Of a DNA stretch of 64,000 bases, positions 41,378 through 48,628 are shown piece by piece. This stretch comes from JOPF133 sp052144935. Lineage in GTDB: Bacteria; Acidobacteriota; Terriglobia; Bryobacterales; Bryobacteraceae. The notes below the pieces were generated by a model. The model was given only the letters and a program-made list of their open reading frames with translations, had not been told where the DNA came from and did not search any database. Location of the stretch: assembly GCA_052144935.1 (NCBI GenBank), contig JBKQPR010000108.1, forward strand, positions 40,274 through 104,273, read 5' to 3'. Both the position numbers and the translations under genes were made by a program. How positions within the stretch are numbered: position 1 is the first letter of the stretch; each line of letters opens with the position of its first letter.

Positions 41378-43969
41378 ATGAATCTTTCGCTTGGCGACCA
41401 GTTCGGGTCCTACACCTTGATCTCTCCCCTGGGCGAGGGCGGCATGGGGGAAGTGTGGAAGGCGCGCGATACCCGGATCGATCGGATCGTGGCGTTGAAA
41501 GTGGCCAAGGCGGATTTCGGCGAGCGGTTCGAGCGGGAGGCCCGCGCGGTGGCGGCGCTCAATCATCCGAACATCTGCACGCTCTACGACGTCGGCCCGA
41601 ACTACCTGGTGATGGAATTCATCGAAGGGGAATCGCCCAAGGGTCCCCTGCCGCTCGATACCGCGCTCGGGTATGCGCGGCAGATCGCCGCCGCGTTGGA
41701 AGCGGCGCACGAGAAGGGGATCGTGCATCGCGATCTGAAGCCGGCCAACATCAAGATCAAGCCGGACGGGGCCGTGAAGGTGCTGGATTTCGGGCTGGCG
41801 AAGACGGTGGAGGCGCCCTCCGGCGACCCGCAGAGTTCGCCGACACTGACGATCTCGGCCACCCGCGTGGGAGTGATCCTGGGGACGGCGGCGTACATGA
41901 GTCCGGAACAGGCGCGGGGCAAGAGCGTGGACAAGCGGGCGGACATCTGGGCATTCGGCGTGGTGCTTTACGAGATGCTGACGGGGCGGATGCTGTTCCA
42001 GGGCGAGGATCTGGGCGAGACGCTGGCGTCGGTGATGAAGGATCAGCCCAACCTCCGTGGCGTGCCCGCGGAAGTGCGGCGGCTGCTGGAGAGTTGCCTG
42101 GAAAAAGATCCCAAGAAGCGGCTGCGCGACATCGGGGATGCGTGGCGCCTGCTGGAGGATGCGGAGCCGGCTCCCGCACAGGGCGCCCTCCGGGCCCGGC
42201 GCGGATGGGTGGCGCCCATCGCCGCGGCGGTCTTCGCGCTGGTGGCAGCCGCGGTTTCGTTCGTCCACCTCCGCGAGACGCCGCCGGAAGTTGCGACGGT
42301 GCAGACAACCATTCTTCCTCCGGACAACACCACGTGGGACGCTCTCGGGCTGCCCGCCATCTCGCCCGACGGCCGCCGGATCGTGTTCGGAGCGCAGACG
42401 GCCGACGGCAAAACTCCGCTGTGGGTGCGGCCTTTGGACGGCCTGACCGCGCAGCCGCTGGCAGGCACGGAAGGCGCAACGTTCCCGTTCTGGTCGCCGG
42501 ACAGCCGGTTCCTCGCGTTTTTCGCCGATGACAAGCTCAAGAAGATCGACGCCTCGGGCGGACCCGTCCTCACGCTGGCGGACGCCCCAGGCGCTCGCGG
42601 CGGAAGCTGGAGCCCTCTGGGCGTGATCCTTTTTACGAAGAACGGCGGCATCAACTCCGCCATGCTGCGCGTTTCCGCGTCCGGCGGGGCGGCGATGCCG
42701 GTGCCTGGCGCGATGGGGCGATTGCCCTGGTTCCTGCCCGGGGGGCGTTACTTTGTGTATGAGGGCGATTTAGAAGAGTCACAGCGGGCGAACGGCAGAA
42801 AAGTCGCCATTCGCGTCAATTCCCTGGATGGCGGACAGGCCAAGACGCTGCTTCAGGCCGATTCCAATGCGGTCTACGCGCAAGGTCACCTGTTGTTCGT
42901 GCGCGAAAACACCTTAATGGCCCAGCCCTTCGATGCCAAGCGTCTCGCGACGGCCGGGGAAGCCGTGCCGGTCGCCGAACGAGTTCAAAGCGTGCTCGCC
43001 AATAGGCCGGCCGGGGTCTTTTCCGTTTCGCAAACCGGTCTATTGGCATTCCGCACGAGTGAGGGTCAAGGCGGCGATGTGCTGACGTGGTTCGATCACG
43101 GCGGCAAGCGCGGCGCGACCGTCGGCGATGCCGCCAACTTCGGCAGCGATTTACGCTTATCACCCGATCAAAAGAGCCTAGCATCGGGAATTCTGGAGCG
43201 CGGGGGCACGCAAATCTGGATCTACGATCTCTCGCGCGGCGTGCGGACGCGGCTGACCCTCGACGCTGCGCCGAGCGTCGATCCGGTTTGGTCGCCCGAT
43301 GGACGCAGCATCGCATTCGCGTCCCGGCGCAAAGAACACGTCGACCTGTATCGAAAATCGGCCAACGGAGTAGGATTTGAGGAACTGCTATACGCCGGCG
43401 ATCTTGACAAATATCCGACGAGTTGGTCTCCGGACGGAAAGTTCCTGCTCTATTACACCGCTGGCGGCCGCCTCGAGATTTGGGCCCTGCCGCTGACGCC
43501 GGATCAGCCGGGCGGCCCGCGGAAGCCCTTTCCCGTGGTGCAGGGACCCTCCATCAACGCGGGTGGGCAGTTTTCGCCGGACGGCCGCTGGATCGCTTAC
43601 AGATCGGATGAATCGGGACGCAACGAGGTCTACGCGACTCCATTTCCGCCGGGGACGGGCGGCAAGCGGCTGATCTCCAGTGCCGGAGGGGCACTGCCCA
43701 GATGGCGTGGAGACGGCAAGGAGATCTTCTACGAAGCGCCCGACCGGCAGATGATGGCGGCGGAGGTCGCCGTCAAGGGCGGGGCGCTCGAAGTCGGGCA
43801 GGTCCGCGCGCTTTTTCGGAGCCCCGGCGGGAACACGGCCGGCGCATCCGCCCGTGCCTATGATGTTACGGCGGATGGACAGCGCTTTCTGATTCCCGTG
43901 CCTGCCGAGGAGAAGGCGCCCCAACCGCTGACGCTGATCCAGAACTGGGCGGCGGGGTTGAAGAAATAG
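41378..43969 (+). CDS. Membrane Ser/Thr protein kinase with TolB-like beta-propeller
   Basis: The 863-residue protein has a complete kinase domain (about 12-275). The glycine loop is LGEGGMGEVWKA, ATP lysine K41, catalytic HRDLKPAN at 117-124 (D119), DFG at 137-139 and MSPEQARGKSVDKRADIWA for the activation and APE-like region. One transmembrane helix follows (about 280-298, VAPIAAAVFALVAAAVSF). The exported C-terminal half has WD40-like/TolB propeller blades (AISPDGRRIVFGAQ, FPFWSPDSRFLAFF, WSPDGRSIAFASRR). It is a receptor kinase in which the propeller probably senses ligands or wall material. This architecture is abundant in Acidobacteriota. No target gene is evident beside it. Confidence 0.95.
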   Translation: MNLSLGDQFGSYTLISPLGEGGMGEVWKARDTRIDRIVALKVAKADFGERFEREARAVAALNHPNICTLYDVGPNYLVMEFIEGESPKGPLPLDTALGYARQIAAALEAAHEKGIVHRDLKPANIKIKPDGAVKVLDFGLAKTVEAPSGDPQSSPTLTISATRVGVILGTAAYMSPEQARGKSVDKRADIWAFGVVLYEMLTGRMLFQGEDLGETLASVMKDQPNLRGVPAEVRRLLESCLEKDPKKRLRDIGDAWRLLEDAEPAPAQGALRARRGWVAPIAAAVFALVAAAVSFVHLRETPPEVATVQTTILPPDNTTWDALGLPAISPDGRRIVFGAQTADGKTPLWVRPLDGLTAQPLAGTEGATFPFWSPDSRFLAFFADDKLKKIDASGGPVLTLADAPGARGGSWSPLGVILFTKNGGINSAMLRVSASGGAAMPVPGAMGRLPWFLPGGRYFVYEGDLEESQRANGRKVAIRVNSLDGGQAKTLLQADSNAVYAQGHLLFVRENTLMAQPFDAKRLATAGEAVPVAERVQSVLANRPAGVFSVSQTGLLAFRTSEGQGGDVLTWFDHGGKRGATVGDAANFGSDLRLSPDQKSLASGILERGGTQIWIYDLSRGVRTRLTLDAAPSVDPVWSPDGRSIAFASRRKEHVDLYRKSANGVGFEELLYAGDLDKYPTSWSPDGKFLLYYTAGGRLEIWALPLTPDQPGGPRKPFPVVQGPSINAGGQFSPDGRWIAYRSDESGRNEVYATPFPPGTGGKRLISSAGGALPRWRGDGKEIFYEAPDRQMMAAEVAVKGGALEVGQVRALFRSPGGNTAGASARAYDVTADGQRFLIPVPAEEKAPQPLTLIQNWAAGLKK

Positions 43970-43987
43970 GCGTGAGCAAGGCGTGGC

Positions 43988-44028
43988 GCAGGCACTTTTG
44001 CCTGCCGCGCCGAGATTCGTCTCGGCGC
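43988..44028 (+). repeat. REP double hairpin upstream of RAYT gene
   Basis: Two perfect hairpins lie side by side: GCAGGCA-CTTT-TGCCTGC (43988-44005) and GCGCCGAGA-TTCG-TCTCGGCGC (44007-44028). The second has a UUCG-type tetraloop in RNA. The same pair occurs inverted at the end of the transposase gene. Confidence 0.92.
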
Positions 44029-44075
44029 TCTTCGGCACGGTTGAGAATTTGCCCTCCCTCAATCCACAAATCCAT

Positions 44076-44651
44076 ATGGAACAATTTCGCCGCCGTCTGC
44101 CTCACCACCATCCGGAAGGCAAGTGGCTTTTCGCGACGTGGCATCTTCACGGCAGTCTCCCACAGGCCCTGTATCCTCCACCCGGCAAGCTCTCGTCGGG
44201 GTCGGCTTTCGTCTGGATGGATCGGTATCTGGATTCGGCGCGCGGCGGGCCCCTGTATCTGGCTCAGGAAGCCATCGCGCGCCTGGTGGTGGAATCGCTG
44301 CGGCGTGGCGTGCTGCTGGGGCACTATGAACTTGGCGCTTATGTAATTATGGCCAATCATGTCCACGCCTTGTTATTGCCCAAAGTCTCGCCGCCGCGTC
44401 TGCTGCAGTCCCTGAAAGGGGCGACGGCCCGACAGGCCAATCTAGTCCTGGGACGCACCGGAGAGACGTTCTGGCAAGCAGAATCCTACGATCACTGGGT
44501 GCGCGACGAAGGCGAATGGGATCGAATTGTCGCCTATATCGGGAATAACCCGGTAAAGGCAGGGCTGGTCGAGCGCGCGGAAGATTACCGATGGTCGAGT
44601 GCTGCGAAAACGGAAAGAAGCGCCGAGACGAATCTCGGCGCGGCAGACTGA
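44076..44651 (+). CDS. REP-associated tyrosine transposase (RAYT, Y1/IS200-like)
   Basis: The ATG at 44076 is preferred; the open frame continues upstream through the REP hairpins. The 191-residue protein has KWLFATWHLHGSLP, the HUH-type metal motif in YVIMANHVHALLLP (H-V-H), FWQAESYDHWVRDEGEWDRI and the conserved YIGNNPVKAGLVERAEDYRW. The catalytic tyrosine is expected within the ESYDHWVRD segment. RAYTs cut and join single-stranded DNA at REP hairpins and probably spread them. The last codons (SAETNLGAAD) are encoded by the downstream REP. It sits just after the kinase gene. Confidence 0.92.
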   Translation: MEQFRRRLPHHHPEGKWLFATWHLHGSLPQALYPPPGKLSSGSAFVWMDRYLDSARGGPLYLAQEAIARLVVESLRRGVLLGHYELGAYVIMANHVHALLLPKVSPPRLLQSLKGATARQANLVLGRTGETFWQAESYDHWVRDEGEWDRIVAYIGNNPVKAGLVERAEDYRWSSAAKTERSAETNLGAAD

Positions 44652-44659
44652 GAGTCTGC
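44620..44659 (-). repeat. REP double hairpin at the 3' end of the RAYT gene
   Basis: GCGCCGAGA-CGAA-TCTCGGCGC (44620-44641) and GCAGACT-GAG-AGTCTGC (44643-44659) mirror the upstream pair in inverted orientation. The transposase stop codon lies inside. Immediately downstream (44665-44715) short CACAG-type direct repeats occur. Confidence 0.92.
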
Positions 44660-44774
44660 GCCACAGCAGTGCCACAGCGGACAGCACAGGCAGCACAGGC
44701 GTCACAGGCGTGCCCAGTGGAAGTTGGAGCGCGAATTGTTCTATACTGCCGGTTCGGAACTACAGGAGAAGCCC

Positions 44775-44885
44775 ATGACCCAAGGAACCGTGCAAGTAGT
44801 AGCCGGGGTGCTGGCGGTAATTCTGGTTGTGATCGCGGTGATGCGCCACAGAAGGAATAAGAAGAAGGACGAGGACGACTTTTAG
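44775..44885 (+). CDS. Small single-pass membrane protein (36 residues)
   Basis: An AGGAGA lies 5 bases before the ATG. The product is MTQGTVQVVAGVLAVILVVI followed by AVMRHRRNKKKDEDDF: one hydrophobic helix, then a basic patch, then an acidic tail. This is the layout of a membrane-anchored small protein with its tail in the cytoplasm. Nothing identifies its partner. It lies between the REP element and the convergent larE gene, and is convincing because of the ribosome binding site and topology, not because of homology. Confidence 0.6.
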   Translation: MTQGTVQVVAGVLAVILVVIAVMRHRRNKKKDEDDF

Positions 44886-44921
44886 CAGGCCCGCGCCGGC
44901 TGCGATGCACTGCGGGCGCGC

Positions 44922-45767
44922 CTACTTCTTCAGCCGCAGAACCTCGTTAAGCGATCCCTGGCGGTAGCCTTCCAGGTCCAGCGTCACGTATTGGAATCCG
45001 AGGGCCCTGAAGATTTCCGTGAAGCGCTGGGCCATCTCCAGGTTGAGGGCCTTGGGTAACTCCTCGCGGGCGATTTCGAGGCGCACGATTTCGCCGTGGA
45101 AGCGCACGCGGAACTGGCGGAAGCCGAGCGCCTTCAGGGCTTCCTCGCCTGCCTCCACGGTCTTCACGTTCTCCGGCGTCACCGACGTGCCGTAGGGAAT
45201 CCGCGAGCTGAGACAGGCCGATGCCGGGCGGTCCCAGGTGGGCAGACCCGCTTGGCGGGAAAGCTCGCGGATCTCGGCCTTGGTCAATCCGGCGTCGGCC
45301 AGGGGCGCAGACACGCGATGCTGCCGCGCGGCGTTCTGGCCCGGCCGGTAATCGCCCAGATCGTCCACGTTCACGCCGTAGACGATGTGCTGGTAGCCGC
45401 GCTCGCGGGCCACCTGCTCCAGGCACGTGAAAAGCTCGTCCTTGCAGTGGAAGCAGCGGTTGGCATCGTTGCGCAGGTAGTCGGGATTGTCGAATTCGTG
45501 GGTCTCGACGTACTCGTGGGCGATCGCGAACTGGCGCACGAAGGCCTCGGCATCGCGTTTGTGGGATTCGGGCAGGGAAGCCGAATCGGCGGTCATCGCC
45601 AGGGCGTTGGCGCCCAGCACGCGCCCGGCGGCCCACGCCAGGTAGGCCGAATCGGCGCCGCCCGAGTAGGCCACGATCACCCGGTCCAGGGCGGCCAGTT
45701 GCGCGAAGAGACGATCCTGCTTTTCCTTCAGGCGCGACGGATTGGAGAGTTCGACCAGTACAGCCAT
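44922..45767 (-). CDS. larE: ATP-dependent sacrificial sulfur transferase LarE
   Basis: The 281-residue protein belongs to the PP-loop ATPases. SGGADS is at 35-40, then SHKRDAEAFVRQFAI, NRCFHCKDELF, NVDDLGDYRPGQ and the LarE-typical WDRPASACLSSRIPYGT, with C185 as the probable sacrificial cysteine. LarE adenylates the nickel-pincer nucleotide precursor and donates sulfur from its own cysteine, for lactate racemase and related enzymes. The partner genes larB and larC are not in the window. The 172-base gap to hisS is divergent. Upstream of its ATG a TAGTAT occurs and no Shine-Dalgarno is seen, so it may be leaderless. Confidence 0.9.
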   Translation of the reverse strand: MAVLVELSNPSRLKEKQDRLFAQLAALDRVIVAYSGGADSAYLAWAAGRVLGANALAMTADSASLPESHKRDAEAFVRQFAIAHEYVETHEFDNPDYLRNDANRCFHCKDELFTCLEQVARERGYQHIVYGVNVDDLGDYRPGQNAARQHRVSAPLADAGLTKAEIRELSRQAGLPTWDRPASACLSSRIPYGTSVTPENVKTVEAGEEALKALGFRQFRVRFHGEIVRLEIAREELPKALNLEMAQRFTEIFRALGFQYVTLDLEGYRQGSLNEVLRLKK

Positions 45768-45938
45768 AGGACTAATACTAGAGTACTCGAAGCCAAGGGA
45801 GATGAGTCAAGTTCCATTGCACCGCGGCACCGCGGAGTCGCGGAGCCCCAGAGAAAGCGCGCCGGCTAACGCCGCCAGGCAGGGCGCCTCCGGGCCCGTC
45901 TGCCCCACGAAATCGGCTATCGTTGAGAGTACCGGCTC

Positions 45939-47258
45939 ATGAGCAGCGAAAGAAAGATCGTCAAACCGAAACCCCTCAGCGGCTTTCCCGAGTGGCTCCC
46001 CGAGCAGCGCCTGGTGGAGCTGCGGTGGATCGACACCATCCGCCGCATCTTCGAGTCCTATGGCTTCTGCAACATCGATCCGCCGTCGGTGGAAGACATC
46101 GACGTGCTGGTCTCGAAGGGCGAGGACGCCGACAAGGAAATCTACGGGGTCCGGCGGCTGGGCGGGGGCGAGGCGCGCGACGAGCCGAAAATCGCGCTGC
46201 ACTACGATCTCACGGTGCCGCTGGCGCGCTACGTGGCGCAGCATTTCAACGAGCTGTCATTTCCCTTCAAGCGCTACCAGATCCAGCGCGCCTGGCGCGG
46301 CGAGCGGCCGCAAGAGGGCCGCTTCCGCGAGTTCTACCAGTGCGATCTGGACGTGCTCGACTCGGGCGAGGTCTCGCTCCACTTCGACGCCGAACTGCCG
46401 GTGATCGTTTACGAAATCCTGCAGCGTCTGCACGTGGAGCCGGTCACCATGCACATCAACAACCGCAAGGTGCTGCAGGGCTTTTATGCGGGGTTGGGGA
46501 TCGGCGACGTGGTGGGGGCCATCCGCATCCTGGACAAGCTGGATAAAGTGGGCGCGGAGGAAGTTAGCCGCATGCTGGTGGACGACCTGCACATTGAAAG
46601 CTCGCAGGCCGCGCGGTCGGTGGCGCTGGCTTCCATCCGCACTCCGGACGCCTCCTTCGAAGAGCGCATCCGCGAATTCGAGGTGCGCTCGGACCTGCTC
46701 GATACCGGCATCGCCGAACTGAAGTTCGTGATGCAGGCGCTGGAAGCCATTCCCGCGGGGGTGGCCTTCGCCGACCTTTCGGTGGCGCGCGGCTTCGATT
46801 ACTACACCGGCACAGTCTACGAGGGCAAACTGGCCGCATTCCCGGGCTATCCCTCGGTATTTTCGGGCGGCCGCTACGACAACCTGGTGGGCGGTTTCCT
46901 GCGCCAGAGCCTGCCCGGCGTGGGCCTGTCCATCGGACTCACGCGCATATTTTCCAAGCTGCTGGCGGAAGGGAAGGTCCAAACCGGACCGTCCTGCCCC
47001 ACCGAGATTCTGGTGATTCAGTTGCCGGAGGCGCCGCGGGAACAGGCCATCGAAACGGGCCGCGCGCTGCGCCAGCGCGGCTTCAACGTGGAGGTTTACC
47101 ACGAGTCCAAGAAGATCGGCCACCAGATCCGCTACGCCACGCGCAAGGGCATTCGCTACGCCTGGTTTCCCGATCCCGGCAAGCACGAAGTGAAGGACCT
47201 GGCGAGTGGCGCGCAGGTTGCGGCGGACCCGGCCACGTGGCGGCCAAGTCACCCGTGA
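45939..47258 (+). CDS. hisS: Histidyl-tRNA synthetase
   Basis: The 439-residue class II synthetase charges tRNA-His. Motif 1 lies in the dimer region near LVELRWIDTIRRIFESYGF. ALHYDLTVPLARYVAQH precedes motif 2 (RAWRGERPQEGRFREFYQCD). The histidine-specific loop is SVARGFDYYTGTVYEG, and motif 3 is near VGLSIGLTRI. The C-terminal anticodon-binding domain follows (TEILVIQLPEAPREQAI). It is complete. The downstream gene kbl is convergent, and a 102-bp palindromic repeat begins 2 bases after the hisS stop. Confidence 0.95.
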   Translation: MSSERKIVKPKPLSGFPEWLPEQRLVELRWIDTIRRIFESYGFCNIDPPSVEDIDVLVSKGEDADKEIYGVRRLGGGEARDEPKIALHYDLTVPLARYVAQHFNELSFPFKRYQIQRAWRGERPQEGRFREFYQCDLDVLDSGEVSLHFDAELPVIVYEILQRLHVEPVTMHINNRKVLQGFYAGLGIGDVVGAIRILDKLDKVGAEEVSRMLVDDLHIESSQAARSVALASIRTPDASFEERIREFEVRSDLLDTGIAELKFVMQALEAIPAGVAFADLSVARGFDYYTGTVYEGKLAAFPGYPSVFSGGRYDNLVGGFLRQSLPGVGLSIGLTRIFSKLLAEGKVQTGPSCPTEILVIQLPEAPREQAIETGRALRQRGFNVEVYHESKKIGHQIRYATRKGIRYAWFPDPGKHEVKDLASGAQVAADPATWRPSHP

Positions 47259-47260
47259 AT

Positions 47261-47362
47261 TTCACCGCGGAGACACGGAGAGAACGGAGGAAGCGCGGAG
47301 AGAGACAAAAACGAGAATTGCTTCTCCGCGTTTCCTCCGTTTTCTACGTATCTCCGCGGTGA
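47261..47362. repeat. 102-bp imperfect palindromic repeat between hisS and kbl
   Basis: It opens TTCACCGCGGAGACACGGAG and closes TACGTATCTCCGCGGTGA, with inner arms GAGGAAGCGCGGAGAG and CTTCTCCGCGTTTCCTC around an A-rich loop. It has the same length as the copy at 25344-25445. It fills the space between the convergent hisS and kbl ends and could act as a two-way transcription barrier. Confidence 0.88.
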
Positions 47363-47378
47363 GTATGTTGCTGCCGCT

Positions 47379-48575
47379 CTAAGGCGAACCCAGAATTCCC
47401 AGCCGCTTGCCGGCGCGTTCGAAGGCCTCCAGCGCGCGGTCCAGCGCGGCCCGGGTGTGGGTCGCGGTCACGATGGTGCGCACGCGGGCCTTGCCCTTGG
47501 GCACCGTCGGGAAGCCGATGCCGGTGGCCAGCACGCCTTCCTCGAACAACTCGCGGGAAAGCTGGTGCGCCAGCTTGGCCTCGCCCACGATCACCGGGGT
47601 GATGGGCGTCTCGCTGATTCCCGTATTGAAACCCGCCGCCGTCAGGCCCCGCTTGAAGTGCCGCGTGTTCTCCCACAGCGCCTGGATGCGTTCCGGCTCC
47701 TGCTCCAGCACGTCGAACGCGGCCAGGCAGGCGGCCGCCACGGCGGGCGGATGCGAGGTCGAAAACAGGAACGGCCGCGCGCGCTGATAGAGAAACTCGA
47801 TCAGGTCGCGGCTGCCGCAGACGTACCCGCCCAGCACGCCGATGGCTTTGGACAACGTGCCCACCTGGATGTGGACGCGCCCGTGGAGCGAGAAATGGTC
47901 GACCGTGCCGCGGCCGTTGCGGCCCAGCACGCCGGAGGCATGCGCGTCGTCCACCATCATGATGGCGCCGTGGCGCTCGGCCGCCTCCACCAGGCCGGGC
48001 AGCGGACCGATGTCGCCGTCCATGGAAAATACGCCGTCGGAGATCAGCAGCTTGCGGCCCGGCGCGGTATCCAGCTCCGCCAGCAGGCGCCCGGCGGCTT
48101 CCACGTCCTTGTGCGGAAAGACGTGGATCTTGGCTCGCGACAGACGGCAGCCGTCGATAATGCTGGCGTGATTCAGCTCGTCGGAGACGATGTGATCCTC
48201 GGGCGCCAGAATCGCCGAGACCGTGCCCGCATTGGCCGCGAAGCCCGATTGAAAGACCACGCAGGCCTCCACGTGCTTGAAGGCCGCGATACGCTCCTCC
48301 AGTTGCATGTGCAGGCGCATGGTGCCCGAGATGGTGCGCACGGCGCCCGATCCCACGCCGTATTTGCGGACCGCGTCGAGGGCGGCCTCGCGCAGTTTCG
48401 GATGGGTGGTCAGCCCGAGGTAATTATTGGACGCCAGGTTGATCACCTCTTTTCCGTCGAAGCGCGATTCGGCGGCGCTGGCGGATTCCAGAATGCGCAG
48501 GCGCTGGTAAGTGCCTTCGCTTTTCCAACCTTCGATCTGATCGTGCAGGTATGTGAGTGGGTCGCTCATCAACAC
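47379..48575 (-). CDS. kbl: Glycine C-acetyltransferase (2-amino-3-ketobutyrate CoA ligase)
   Basis: The 398-residue PLP enzyme belongs to the alpha-oxoamine synthases. It has NLASNNYLGLTTHPKLREAA, GSGAVRTISGTMRLHMQLE, the PLP aspartate in MMVDDAHASGVLGRNGRG and the Schiff-base lysine in QVGTLSKAIGVLGGYV. Length and the GTMRLH phrase fit Kbl, which makes glycine and acetyl-CoA from aminoketobutyrate in threonine breakdown. The usual partner threonine dehydrogenase is not adjacent. BioF (8-amino-7-oxononanoate synthase) is the main alternative and cannot be fully excluded. Confidence 0.85.
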   Translation of the reverse strand: MLMSDPLTYLHDQIEGWKSEGTYQRLRILESASAAESRFDGKEVINLASNNYLGLTTHPKLREAALDAVRKYGVGSGAVRTISGTMRLHMQLEERIAAFKHVEACVVFQSGFAANAGTVSAILAPEDHIVSDELNHASIIDGCRLSRAKIHVFPHKDVEAAGRLLAELDTAPGRKLLISDGVFSMDGDIGPLPGLVEAAERHGAIMMVDDAHASGVLGRNGRGTVDHFSLHGRVHIQVGTLSKAIGVLGGYVCGSRDLIEFLYQRARPFLFSTSHPPAVAAACLAAFDVLEQEPERIQALWENTRHFKRGLTAAGFNTGISETPITPVIVGEAKLAHQLSRELFEEGVLATGIGFPTVPKGKARVRTIVTATHTRAALDRALEAFERAGKRLGILGSP

Positions 48576-48628
48576 CCAGTCTAACAGCCAGTATGCTTTC
48601 GCTCCGGGCGCGTTGTACCCTGTAAACT

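Noticed and set aside
40376..42531. Long frames on both strands overlapping the DUF1624 and kinase genes
   Set aside because: They lack family motifs and coincide with two confidently identified genes.
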